Below, piece by piece: positions 7,391 to 15,080 of a stretch of 15,417 nt of DNA. Source of the DNA: Chamaesiphon sp. (lineage in GTDB: Bacteria; Cyanobacteriota; Cyanobacteriia; Cyanobacteriales; Chamaesiphonaceae); the NCBI GenBank assembly GCA_026786125.1, contig JAJAYU010000357.1, positions 1 through 15,417 of the forward strand, in the 5' to 3' direction. The notes below the pieces were generated by a model that ran no database searches, had not been told where the DNA came from, and saw only the letters and a list, made by a program, of their open reading frames with translations. The number at the start of each line of letters is the position of its first letter. Within the stretch, counting starts at the first letter, position 1. Position numbers and translations under genes: made by a program.

Positions 7391-7418
7391 GAATGGTGAA
7401 TGGTGAATGGTGAATAGT
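7391..7418 (+). repeat. Tandem heptamer array (GAATGGT)3-GAATAGT inside the cbi operon
   Basis: Three perfect copies of GAATGGT and one GAATAGT occupy nearly the whole 40-base spacer between cbiQ and cbiO. Short tandem heptamers (STRR type) are characteristic of cyanobacterial spacers. Here they occupy the leader of cbiO, where a ribosome binding site would be expected. Confidence 0.85.
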
Positions 7419-7421
7419 TAC

Positions 7422-8213
7422 CTAAGATAGATAGAATATCTCGACCACGATCAGCGCAACACAACCAATAATCGACTCTCTTGCATAGCGGGGCGAATAC
7501 TCATAGGACTGAGGTTGCCAAAATCGAAACTCTTGTTGAAAACCGCGTGCTGTTACTCCCAAAATTAACTGCTGATAACGACTAGCCGTGCGCTGAATTA
7601 ATTGGCGCACTAATAAATTCAAGCTATGTATTCTTAACCGCTGAAGCCGATAACCACCACGGGAGATTTGAGCTGTGACGATTTTTTGGGCTGTGTCTGC
7701 TAATAGAAAGATAAACCGATAAACCAACAAAGCTAATTCAACTAAAATCTGTGGACAACCAACTTTCTGAGCCGTAGTTGCTAGATCGATCGCGGGAATC
7801 GTCAATACTATAAAGAATAGTGCGGAAGTACTCGCCAACGATCGAATCAAAACCTCGATCGCTTGAATCGAACCCTGACGGCTGAGATAGATCTGTCCGC
7901 CCCACGCGCCAATATGCCACAACGCATCAGCCTGGATCGTGGGGGTAATATTGCCAGCATACTCGATCGCCAAGGCTGGCATACTAGTAACGAGGAAGGT
8001 CATCACACCCAGGATCACCGAGCCATAGATCCGCCACGGAATCCCCGCATAAACCACGCTCCAACAGCTCATCCAGATAAAAATGAGGATTTGGACTGGA
8101 TAGTGGGTAATCAGGGCAAGCAGCAGTACTATAAGTACGAACCAGAGCTTTTGGGATGGGGGGAGATGGCGCAGCCGATTGCTGTAGGCGAGAGTATCGA
8201 GCTGAATATGCAC
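7422..8213 (-). CDS. cbiQ: Cobalt ECF transporter transmembrane protein CbiQ
   Basis: CbiQ is the T-component that couples the ATPase CbiO to the substrate-binding CbiM. The 263-residue protein has hydrophobic membrane segments near 22-37, 40-56, 62-83, 127-142 and 155-173 and a C-terminal one near 246-262. Between the last two lie the cytoplasmic helices with the coupling motifs AQISRGG (181-187) and TARGF (221-225), where T-components dock onto the ATPase. The start codon is GTG at 8211-8213: its G is the last base of the cbiN stop (TAGTG), so translation is probably coupled. Confidence 0.92.
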   Translation of the reverse strand: MHIQLDTLAYSNRLRHLPPSQKLWFVLIVLLLALITHYPVQILIFIWMSCWSVVYAGIPWRIYGSVILGVMTFLVTSMPALAIEYAGNITPTIQADALWHIGAWGGQIYLSRQGSIQAIEVLIRSLASTSALFFIVLTIPAIDLATTAQKVGCPQILVELALLVYRFIFLLADTAQKIVTAQISRGGYRLQRLRIHSLNLLVRQLIQRTASRYQQLILGVTARGFQQEFRFWQPQSYEYSPRYARESIIGCVALIVVEIFYLS

Positions 8214-8533
8214 TAATCGCGATCTTTGATGATCGCCACGACTTCATCGGCTTTCCGACGCTCGGTACGACCTTTATATAGTCCTAAAATATAACAAACA
8301 ACTCCCGATCCGATCGCCGCTTGAGTCGCAAATAGGAAAGTTTCAACCTCGCCGCCAGAGGGCTTGATCACAGGCTCGAACCAAGGTTTATAGCCAGGGT
8401 TAACTTCTTCGATTGCCGTAATATTAATACTATCTGTGGCTTTAAATTCCTTACCCTGATAGATCAAGACAGGAGCCATCGAAAGGATCACGGCACCACC
8501 CAACAACCAAGCATTAATTGATAGTTTCTGCAT
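8213..8533 (-). CDS. cbiN: Cobalt transport protein CbiN
   Basis: CbiN is a small membrane subunit found with CbiM in cobalt transporters. It is needed for efficient cobalt uptake, apparently by helping load the metal into CbiM. The 106-residue protein has the family plan: a first membrane helix (8-24), an extracytoplasmic loop with the hallmark [19 protein letters not shown], and a second helix (66-85) ending in [11 protein letters not shown] on the cytoplasmic side. Its start overlaps the end of cbiM by 20 bases and its stop overlaps the cbiQ start by one. Presence of CbiN, rather than NikN or NikL, supports cobalt as substrate. Confidence 0.93.
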   Translation of the reverse strand: MQKLSINAWLLGGAVILSMAPVLIYQGKEFKATDSINITAIEEVNPGYKPWFEPVIKPSGGEVETFLFATQAAIGSGVVCYILGLYKGRTERRKADEVVAIIKDRD

Positions 8534-9299
8534 CTAAATTATTTTTTTGTTGAAATAGTCCGAGTACTTTTAATTCCGATTGACCATAGTCCTGAAGCCA
8601 GTTCCAGACTAGCAAAGTCAATAATCCTTCGCTGATTGCCAACGGAATTTGGGTGACGGCAAAGACACCGACAAATTTAATAAAAGCTGCCATGAATCCA
8701 CCTTGTACGGCGGGGAAAGCGAGGGCTAATTGGATCGCTGTAACTAGGTAAGTACATAGATCCTCTAACATTGATGCCATAAACACGGCAACTTTTTGAT
8801 GTCCAGTTTTGGCGATCGCATTGTACACGACATAAGCTACCATCGGGCCAACAATTGCCATCGAGAAAGCGTTTGCGCCTAAAGTTGTCAGTCCGCCGTG
8901 GGCGAGTAATATCGCCTGAAATAATAATACTAATCCACCCATCACCGACATCGCCAGGGGACCGAATAAAATCGTACCTAAGCCTGTGCCTGTGGGATGG
9001 GAGCTACTGCCATTGACAGAAGGAATCTTGAGAGCAGAGAGGACGAAGGTGAAGGCTCCAGCTAATGCTAGCAGCAGTTTCAGTTCTGGGTGTGCTTTAG
9101 TAATTTGATCGATTGATCGCAAGCCCAATACAAAGAATGGGATCGCTAATACCCACCAAAAGATTGCCCACTGCACGGGTAAATAGCCTTCAGCGATGTG
9201 CATGGCATGAGCAGGAGTTGGTGAGCCGATTACTAAATAGCTGCTCAAGCCAATCATTGCTAGCAATGTAGCAACTTTTTTAGACCAATATTTTGTCAC
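8514..9299 (-). CDS. cbiM: Cobalt ECF transporter substrate-binding protein CbiM
   Basis: CbiM is the S-component that captures the metal ion. The 261-residue protein begins with a signal peptide-like segment ([21 protein letters not shown]) followed by MHIAEGYLP. Cleavage after AHA would leave Met33-His34 at the mature N-terminus, which in the related NikM2 structure supplies metal ligands together with a second histidine; here that is His101 in the SSSHPTGTG segment. About six hydrophobic helices follow. The start is GTG at 9297-9299 with GAGG (9306-9309) six bases upstream. It is the first gene of cbiMNQO and lies 32 bases downstream of a cobalamin riboswitch. Confidence 0.94.
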   Translation of the reverse strand: MTKYWSKKVATLLAMIGLSSYLVIGSPTPAHAMHIAEGYLPVQWAIFWWVLAIPFFVLGLRSIDQITKAHPELKLLLALAGAFTFVLSALKIPSVNGSSSHPTGTGLGTILFGPLAMSVMGGLVLLFQAILLAHGGLTTLGANAFSMAIVGPMVAYVVYNAIAKTGHQKVAVFMASMLEDLCTYLVTAIQLALAFPAVQGGFMAAFIKFVGVFAVTQIPLAISEGLLTLLVWNWLQDYGQSELKVLGLFQQKNNLDAETIN

Positions 9300-9331
9300 C
9301 TTGAGCCTCGCAGATGAACGTGATTTACTTC

Positions 9332-9438
9332 AATTAATGGGTGTTCTGACTCAGTTCATTCAAGATTTCAATTAGAGCTTGAATACATCACAGTTGCGGG
9401 ACAGCGTTGGATTTTGCACCAATCTTTCCCCATTAATT
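9332..9438 (-). ncRNA. Cobalamin riboswitch, compact form, upstream of cbiM
   Basis: The reverse strand carries the conserved cobalamin-aptamer core in order: GGGGAAA, then TTGGTGCAAAATCCAA (a 4-bp stem within the GGTG...TCC motif), then GCTGTCCCGCAACTGT, and finally a B12-box-like GAGTCAGAACACCC. The ends are closed by a perfect 10-bp helix, AATTAATGGG (9429-9438) with CCCATTAATT (9332-9341). Between core and B12 box is one hairpin, ATTCAAG/CTTGAAT, in place of the longer peripheral arms of the E. coli btuB type, making the aptamer about 107 bases. The following 32 bases have no terminator hairpin or T-run but do contain the cbiM GAGG, so control is probably at translation. Cobalamin-bound RNA would be expected to reduce CbiMNQO synthesis. 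Confidence 0.9.
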
Positions 9439-9488
9439 TCCGTGGCTACTTGCCGACGACTGGCTACATCCTATCACGCTAGGTTCGT

Positions 9489-9552
9489 GGATGGTGAATG
9501 GTGAATGGTGAGGATCGACGCAAGCGTCTCTCAGTCTCCCAGTCTCCCAGTC
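9489..9552 (+). repeat. Short tandem repeats: (GAATGGT)3-type and (CAGTCTCC)2
   Basis: GGATGGT-GAATGGT-GAATGGT occupies 9489-9509. A small hairpin GACGC-AA-GCGTC lies at 9517-9528. An octamer array CAGTCTCC-CAGTCTCC-CAGTC occupies 9532-9552. All sit in the spacer between the ankyrin gene end and the cobalamin riboswitch. The same heptamer is at 7391-7418 and 2187-2228, and the same octamer is at 12493-12516 on the far side of the ankyrin gene. Confidence 0.8.
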
Positions 9553-9575
9553 AATTAGATTTGCGCCGTCGCCTA

Positions 9576-12347
9576 CTAGCCACGACTCCCCAATTGCTGT
9601 AATTTACGAATGATCCGATCGTGTTGAAGATCTGCTGGTTGTGGCAGTTCGGAGTTGCGAGATGCTTCCTTCTGTGCCGCGCTGGGCAGGGGGCGGGCAT
9701 CAAATTGATATAGTCCCATTTGGGCGTATTCTAGGGCAGAATAACTTTGAGATTCACCAGCGGGGGCTTGAATGTCGGCACCTGCTTCAATTAGTAAATT
9801 AACGATTTCACTATAGCCGGAGTAGGCAGCACTGGCGATCGGGGAGAAACCTAATTTATCGGTTAAATTAACATTTGCTCCAGCTTGGATTAATAACTCG
9901 ACAATCTGAGTATGTCCAGCGGCGGCGGCATTACCGATGGCTGCACCACGATCGAGATCGAGATTGACTTTGGTAGCTAATAACGAGCGGACTCGATCAA
10001 TATTACCAGCCGCCGCTGCTTGAATTAGTTGGATCGATTCCAATCCGACGGTTGAGGCACCTGCTTGCATCAGTAGATTTAGCATCGAGTAATTTTCCGC
10101 AGTAGCTACTGATGTGAGTACGGTGTGCCCGCGATCGTCGTGGAGATCGAGATTGGCACCACCAGCGATCAGTGTCTCGACACAATCCAGATAGCCAGAA
10201 CCAGCTAGCGCAGCGTAGAAAACCGCTGTTTTACCCCCAGCTCCTCGTTGATTGACATCGGCACCACCAGCAATCAATAATTTGGCAACCTGTTGACGAT
10301 TACTCGCAAAGAAACTCCCCGCTGCGAGCATCAGTGCAGTCATTCCCGCCCCTAAGCCATTGTCATCGCTGAGGAGATTGGGATCCGCACCAGCAGCTAA
10401 TAAAGTGTTGACGATCGATCGATGACCATAATATGCCGCAACCATCAGGGCTGTATGCCCTTTAGCTCCCAGTTCATCGATTTCAATCCCGATCTCAATT
10501 GCCCGATTTACCTCATCAATATTGCCCTCTGTCGCCATTTCGATCAATTTCTCGATCGGACGATTTTGCTGGCGAATCCGGCGTTTGTGGGTGGCTTGGA
10601 GTAGATGTTCACCATCTCGATCAGCACAGAGTCGAATGGCTGTATTGACGAGCGGATAGAGATAATTGTAAATTTCTCGCTCTTCACATTTGGCAGCGAG
10701 GATAATTGGTGTCTCACCACGGCTCCAGACATTGACATTTGCCCCAGCAGTCACCAATAGCTGGACTACTGCTCGATGCCCATTTTGAATCGCAGCAAGT
10801 AAGGCTGTCCAACCATCTGGGGCAATGGGTGTATTGACATCGACTCGGCGAGCCAGCAGAAGTTGGATAATTTCGGCTTCACCGTTTTCAGCGGCTAAAC
10901 CTAGTGAGGTAGTGGATGTGCTGCCACAGTGAGGATTGGCTCCAGCTTTGAGCAGACACCCAACGATTTCGATATGTCCTCGATCAATTGCCATCCCTAA
11001 TGGTGCGTAGCCCAAATTCCAATCATACCGATCGAGACTAGCTCCAGCTTCGATCGATTGTTTCACCAAATCTAGATCGTCATCAATTACCGCCGCCATC
11101 AGGGAAGTATTAGTGGCATTTTCATCATAAGAGGGAGTTAGATCGGCTGATATTGGCTCACGCCGTCCAAAAATATCTGTAGGATCCTCATCGATCGTAT
11201 AGTCCGGCTCGTCTTCACCAGCAATGACCGGAAATAAACTAGAATCAAGATCAGAGAGCATGTATCCTGCCAATGGAGCGGATATATCCGCACTTTGTAG
11301 ATCTGCATCGATTTCATCCATTACTCTGGATAGATCGAGATCGCTGAGATCCATCGCATAGGTTTCATTTTCGGTATAAGTATCGTTGTGCTCTGGACTG
11401 CCTTCAGCAATCGAGATAAAGCTATTTTCTGTACTTGATCGAGGAACTACACCATTAGACTTCGCGGTGTCATCAATGCCCCCCATGATTTGGGCGAGGT
11501 TGAGATCGTCGAGATCGATGGCGTAGGTTTCGCCTTCTACCCAGTCTTCAACGACACCAGCATTTTCAACAGTGACAGTAGCAACTACTCCCAGTGATTG
11601 TGGTTCTGTAGCTGTTGCGTCCATGAGTTGGGCAAGATGGAGATCGTCAATATCGATCGCATAAGTTTCGCCCTCTCCCCATTCCTCACTCATGGCAGTT
11701 CCGTCTTCATCGATCTCTGGAGTGCCGATCATCCACTCAATGCGAGCAGACTCTTGTTGCTGAAGGACATCTACTAAAAAGCCCTCCTGTGCCAAATTTC
11801 CGCCACTTTCACTAAGCTCAGGGATCAGCAAATTGAAATTATCTATCACGTAGGTTTCATTTGCTTCCCATTCGCCCATCGGCACCGACAAGCAATCTGG
11901 CTCCTCTTGGCTCTCAGCAGTGAGTCGATCTAGATCGCGACTGAGATCAAAGGCATAAGTCTCGCTCGGCTGAAATTCAACCTTTTGGGCTGAATTATTG
12001 AGCGAAGTCATGGTGAGTTCGCTATCTACAAATATTTCTGAGTTGTTGCCAATCATCGAACTATCAGAGATTTGATTCGCTGCAAAAATCTCATCCAGAT
12101 CGAAGGCGTAAGTAACTTCAGCCGAAGATACAACTGGCTCTTGTGATACCTGCATCTGAGCACCAGCAGTGATAAGTAGATCGACGATCTCCAGATTACC
12201 CCGCTGACGAGCTACCATCAATGGAGTTTGTCCACGATCGTTCGGGTGATTGATTGCTACCCCTGAATCGATGATCAGTTTTACTCGATTGTAATTAACT
12301 GTCGAAATCGCATCAAATAAGTTCTGAGGTTGGGGATCTACACTCAT
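9576..12347 (-). CDS. Large ankyrin-repeat protein with central ETYAxDL motif array
   Basis: Ankyrin repeats are protein-binding modules; no enzyme domain is visible. From the ATG at 12345-12347 the protein has 923 residues; a longer frame exists only with a TTG at 12434 and adds an atypical 29 residues, so I prefer the ATG. Residues 7-66 hold two N-terminal ankyrin units (DRGQTPLMVARQRGNLEIVDLLITAGA). Residues 70-400 are acidic, low in complexity, and contain six copies of an ETYAxDL-like motif with Tyr at 80, 131, 166, 229, 275 and 330, the later ones continuing as DDLxLAQxM. Residues 413-862 hold about a dozen ankyrin units, interrupted by a degenerate stretch near 545-600 with a basic segment (HKRRIRQQNR). 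The C-terminus is polar. There is no signal peptide or membrane helix, so it is probably cytoplasmic. It is a single gene, flanked on both sides by the same octamer repeats. Partner and role are unknown. Confidence 0.9.
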   Translation of the reverse strand: MSVDPQPQNLFDAISTVNYNRVKLIIDSGVAINHPNDRGQTPLMVARQRGNLEIVDLLITAGAQMQVSQEPVVSSAEVTYAFDLDEIFAANQISDSSMIGNNSEIFVDSELTMTSLNNSAQKVEFQPSETYAFDLSRDLDRLTAESQEEPDCLSVPMGEWEANETYVIDNFNLLIPELSESGGNLAQEGFLVDVLQQQESARIEWMIGTPEIDEDGTAMSEEWGEGETYAIDIDDLHLAQLMDATATEPQSLGVVATVTVENAGVVEDWVEGETYAIDLDDLNLAQIMGGIDDTAKSNGVVPRSSTENSFISIAEGSPEHNDTYTENETYAMDLSDLDLSRVMDEIDADLQSADISAPLAGYMLSDLDSSLFPVIAGEDEPDYTIDEDPTDIFGRREPISADLTPSYDENATNTSLMAAVIDDDLDLVKQSIEAGASLDRYDWNLGYAPLGMAIDRGHIEIVGCLLKAGANPHCGSTSTTSLGLAAENGEAEIIQLLLARRVDVNTPIAPDGWTALLAAIQNGHRAVVQLLVTAGANVNVWSRGETPIILAAKCEEREIYNYLYPLVNTAIRLCADRDGEHLLQATHKRRIRQQNRPIEKLIEMATEGNIDEVNRAIEIGIEIDELGAKGHTALMVAAYYGHRSIVNTLLAAGADPNLLSDDNGLGAGMTALMLAAGSFFASNRQQVAKLLIAGGADVNQRGAGGKTAVFYAALAGSGYLDCVETLIAGGANLDLHDDRGHTVLTSVATAENYSMLNLLMQAGASTVGLESIQLIQAAAAGNIDRVRSLLATKVNLDLDRGAAIGNAAAAGHTQIVELLIQAGANVNLTDKLGFSPIASAAYSGYSEIVNLLIEAGADIQAPAGESQSYSALEYAQMGLYQFDARPLPSAAQKEASRNSELPQPADLQHDRIIRKLQQLGSRG

Positions 12348-12456
12348 GGTTGCTGTGTCCAAATTTTCTGGGTGACAGGTAATGTGCCCAATGCACTGCC
12401 TCTGTCTCTCTATAATTCCCAAATTATTAGCCAAAATTGCTAGATAGCTTTTTTTA

Positions 12457-12516
12457 GGCGTTAGGCGTTAGCTGAATTAAATAATTATCTCTAGTCCCCC
12501 AGTCTCCCAGTCCCTC
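12457..12516 (+). repeat. Short tandem repeats upstream of DUF2854 gene: (GGCGTTA)2 and AGTCTCCC-type octamers
   Basis: GGCGTTA occurs twice in tandem at 12457-12470. At 12493-12516 there are three octamer units, AGTCCCCC, AGTCTCCC and AGTCCCTC, in the same orientation as the array at 9532-9552. They fill the spacer between the divergent ankyrin and DUF2854 genes, where both promoters must lie. A pyrimidine-rich run continues to about 12530. Confidence 0.75.
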
Positions 12517-12585
12517 TCTCCCCTCCCCCCAATCATCTAACTTAGCTGATAATAAAAATACTTCAATCTTTTTTAACCCACAGCT

Positions 12586-13161
12586 ATGTTCCGTCTCATT
12601 CCTCTCAGTCTAGTACTGATCAATCTTGGTGGCTTACTCACGCTCATCGGCTTTTTTGCATACGCCATTCAAGATGCCACCTTCAATTTGATTGGCTTTT
12701 TCTATGGTATTCCCTTGTTCTTGGGCGGTTTAGCACTCAAATCAGCAGAACTTGAACCAGTTCCTTTTACGGAGCTAACTTCTGCTAGTATTCTAAAATT
12801 ACGTGATCGATCGGCGACAGATACACTCAATCAAATCCGTAAAGATGTTACCCGCTATCGGTACGGGCAAGAAGCACATTTAGATATCGCCCTAGAAAAA
12901 TTAGGGTTAGCTCCTAGTGATGATGATCGACCAGTTCTCACCGGAATTAAAGAGTCAGAAATTGGTGGTGATTATGCCCTCACCCTAGATTTTTATTCTC
13001 CTTTTATGAAAATTGATGTTTGGCAAGAAAAAAATGAAAAAATTACTAAATTTTTCGGGCCAGGTGTCACGGCACATATTGACTATGATGATACCTCAGA
13101 AAAAGTTAATCTTACTTTAATTGCTGATAAGGTTCCCGTTCCAGTTACTTCTCCAGCCTAA
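12586..13161 (+). CDS. DUF2854 family membrane protein
   Basis: This 191-residue protein matches the DUF2854 family, conserved in cyanobacteria and in plastid-bearing eukaryotes, whose function is not known to me. Two hydrophobic segments form an N-terminal hairpin in the membrane: residues 5-27 (LIPLSLVLINLGGLLTLIGFFAY) and 34-51 (NLIGFFYGIPLFLGGLAL). They are followed by a soluble domain of about 135 residues with KLRDRSATDTLNQIRKDVTRYRYGQEAHLDIALEKLGL, then beta-rich segments (DYALTLDFYSPFM, KITKFFGPGVTAHIDYD, KVNLTLIADKVPV). The last 17 bases overlap the end of the opposing gene at 13145-13402. The family name is from recall of the pattern, not from a search. Confidence 0.85.
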   Translation: MFRLIPLSLVLINLGGLLTLIGFFAYAIQDATFNLIGFFYGIPLFLGGLALKSAELEPVPFTELTSASILKLRDRSATDTLNQIRKDVTRYRYGQEAHLDIALEKLGLAPSDDDRPVLTGIKESEIGGDYALTLDFYSPFMKIDVWQEKNEKITKFFGPGVTAHIDYDDTSEKVNLTLIADKVPVPVTSPA

Positions 13162-13402
13162 CAACATACCATTGCAAGTACTCTCCTGGAGCTAGATCCA
13201 ACTCGCAGCTAGTATCGAGTAGATATTGAACTTTCGCATCAACACCACTAATTTGCTGGACATCGATCGGTAGATCTTCAGCAAATTTGATTACAATCTG
13301 CTTAAGCTTTTCAAACATTTCTGCTGGCGTAAGTATTTCTTCTGGTCGATCTGTTTCCAGCACCACATAAGCATCGTTGTTGAACATTAGAGAGTCTGAC
13401 AT
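13145..13402 (-). CDS. CRR7-like protein (chlororespiratory reduction 7 family)
   Basis: This 85-residue soluble protein resembles the CRR7 family. In Arabidopsis CRR7 is a stromal protein needed for stable accumulation of the chloroplast NDH complex, and small homologues occur in cyanobacteria. The recognisable parts are YVVLETDRPEEILTPAEMFEKLKQIV near the N-terminus, a central VDAKVQYLLDTSCELD, and the C-terminal signature PGEYLQWYVVRLEK. A role in NDH-1 complex biogenesis in this organism is inference from the plant protein. The ATG at 13400-13402 fits the family length. It overlaps the 3' end of the DUF2854 gene by 17 bases, tail to tail. Confidence 0.8.
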   Translation of the reverse strand: MSDSLMFNNDAYVVLETDRPEEILTPAEMFEKLKQIVIKFAEDLPIDVQQISGVDAKVQYLLDTSCELDLAPGEYLQWYVVRLEK

Positions 13403-13417
13403 TATTTTAAGAAATAG

Positions 13418-13603
13418 AGGATAGGGAACAGGGAATAGAGTTAAATCAAAATTTACACTTCGATTCTATACTAAGAATAAAAGCTGAATTTAATATTTAT
13501 ATTTGGTTTGTACTTTCACATCTCTGTCAGCTAATTCAACCTTGATTCTTCTGACTATCTTAATCCCTATCGCCTATTCCCTGTCCCCTACACCCTATCC
13601 CCT
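13418..13603. repeat. Inverted GGGAACAGGGAATAG-type repeats flanking the CRR7-selO spacer
   Basis: GGGAACAGGGAATAG at 13424-13438 is matched in opposite orientation by CTATTCCCTGTCCCC at 13574-13588 (14 of 15). Both lie within longer heptamer-like runs: GGATAGGGAACAGGG on the left, and CCCTATC / CCCTGTC / CCCTACA / CCCTATC units on the right reaching to within a few bases of the selO ATG. The roughly 130 bases between the arms are AT-rich and hold no gene. The two arms could pair into a long hairpin. Confidence 0.7.
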
Positions 13604-13608
13604 AATTT

Positions 13609-15039
13609 ATGAATCCAATTCTCGCACTTAACTACGAACCTGCCTTAGAATCCCTGGGTGCTGATTACTATGATGATGTCGTAGCTGCTGAGTTTTCGCA
13701 ACAGACTTTACGATTTCGGAATGATGATCTGTTAATTCAGTTGGGATTGGATCCTGGTGGAGTAAAGGATGCCGATTTCACCGAAGCTTTTGGTAAATTT
13801 GTTAGTCCAGCTCATCCATTCCTAGCTCTACGCTACCACGGTTATCAATTTGGTGAGTACAATCCAGGCTTGGGTGATGGACGGGGCTTTCTGTATGGAC
13901 AGGTGCGTGGGATAGATGGCGAACTGTACGACTTTGGTACCAAAAGTTCGGGGCGAACTCCTTATTCTCGCGGTGGCGATGGGATGTTGACGCTCAAGGG
14001 TGGTGTGCGGGAGGTTTTGGCAGCGGAAGCCCTGCATCAGATGGGAGTAAGGACTTCGCGGTGTCTGAGTATGGTAGAAACAGGTTTGGATCTATGGCGG
14101 GGAGATGAACCATCACCAACTAGATCAGCTGTAATGGTGCGATTTAGTCGATCGCATATCCGGTTTGGCACCTTTGAACGATTAAATTATCTCAAGCGCA
14201 AGGATTTAATTCAGAAGTTATTAGATCATGTGATTGAATATTATTATGGTCATCTGAGTCAGGTTGCTGGGGTCGATCGATATATTGAATTCTACACTGA
14301 ATTAGTCCAACGAGTTGCAGAACTAGTCGCTCAATGGATGGCAGCAGGGTTCTGTCATGCAGTCTTAAATACTGATAACATGTCAATTACTGGCGAAAGT
14401 TTTGATTACGGCCCTTTTGCCTTTTTGCCTAGTTATAATCCTGACTTTACGGCTGCTTATTTTGATCATTATGGCCGCTATAGCTATGGCAATCAACCAG
14501 GTATCTGTAAGCTCAATCTAGAGCTACTCCAGCAGCCTTTAGCCGCAGTTATCGATCGGGCTGAGATGACTACAGCTCTAGCTAAATTTGAGGGATATTA
14601 TTTTCCTTATTATAAAAAGCTGATGCTTCGCAAATTGGGGTTTGAGAGTGTAACAACACCTATCAGAGATGAGTTGTTGGTAGCTACATTGCAACTATTA
14701 GCAGATACTCAGGTTGGCTACCATCAATTTTTCTTTGATGTGAGTCAAGCCTTTAAGCTGCGCTGGACAAATGATCTTAATTCAATGTTAAATGAGATCG
14801 GATTAATGCCGGAAGTGGTGGGAAATTCTGGTTATGAGCAGTGGTTACAACTTTATCATCAAGCTTTGAGCGAATTACCTGAAGCTGAATTAAATTTAGT
14901 TGGGAGTACTTTAGATCGATCGAATCCTCAAACTATTTTATTGCGTCCGCAAATTGAATCAATTTGGGATCCGATTGCTCAAGAGAATAATTGGGAGCCT
15001 TTTTATGATTTATTAGCCAAGATTAGAGCTGGTAAATAG
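13609..15039 (+). CDS. selO: SelO/YdiU-family protein adenylyltransferase (AMPylase pseudokinase)
   Basis: SelO proteins have a protein kinase fold that binds ATP upside down and transfer AMP to Ser, Thr or Tyr of target proteins; in bacteria they are linked to oxidative stress. The 476-residue protein carries the family motifs: YHGYQFG with LGDGRG (76-92), [15 protein letters not shown] with Lys112 (111-125), [14 protein letters not shown] with Glu135 (133-146), [12 protein letters not shown] (176-187), [13 protein letters not shown] with Asn254 and Asp256 (250-262) and FDYGPFAFL with Asp266 (265-273). The last two hold the metal-binding and catalytic acidic residues, so the enzyme looks intact. 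No selenocysteine is evident and the C-terminus (IRAGK) lacks the Sec/Cys tail of other members. The ATG lies directly after a pyrimidine-rich repeat, with no visible ribosome binding site. It may be co-transcribed with the dehydrogenase 41 bases downstream. Confidence 0.94.
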   Translation: MNPILALNYEPALESLGADYYDDVVAAEFSQQTLRFRNDDLLIQLGLDPGGVKDADFTEAFGKFVSPAHPFLALRYHGYQFGEYNPGLGDGRGFLYGQVRGIDGELYDFGTKSSGRTPYSRGGDGMLTLKGGVREVLAAEALHQMGVRTSRCLSMVETGLDLWRGDEPSPTRSAVMVRFSRSHIRFGTFERLNYLKRKDLIQKLLDHVIEYYYGHLSQVAGVDRYIEFYTELVQRVAELVAQWMAAGFCHAVLNTDNMSITGESFDYGPFAFLPSYNPDFTAAYFDHYGRYSYGNQPGICKLNLELLQQPLAAVIDRAEMTTALAKFEGYYFPYYKKLMLRKLGFESVTTPIRDELLVATLQLLADTQVGYHQFFFDVSQAFKLRWTNDLNSMLNEIGLMPEVVGNSGYEQWLQLYHQALSELPEAELNLVGSTLDRSNPQTILLRPQIESIWDPIAQENNWEPFYDLLAKIRAGK

Positions 15040-15053
15040 TCAGTGTTTAATTC

Positions 15054-15071
15054 AACCGCAGAGACGCAAAG
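15054..15071 (+). repeat. Partial CCGCAGAGACGCA-type dispersed repeat
   Basis: AACCGCAGAGACGCAAAG just before the dehydrogenase start resembles the ACCGCAGAGACGCAGAG repeats commonly found in cyanobacterial spacers. Only one copy is present here, so the call rests on recall of the motif. Confidence 0.4.
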
Positions 15072-15080
15072 AAAATCAAG

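Noticed and set aside
7391..7418. Tandem heptamers considered as a CRISPR remnant.
   Set aside because: Units are contiguous without spacers and are far shorter than CRISPR repeats; no cas gene is present.
9517..9528. GACGC-AA-GCGTC hairpin downstream of the ankyrin gene as a terminator.
   Set aside because: The loop is only two bases and no T-run follows on either strand.
12348..12434. Longer ankyrin protein starting at TTG 12434.
   Set aside because: The added 29 residues lack ankyrin character and the in-frame ATG at 12345-12347 directly precedes the first ankyrin unit.
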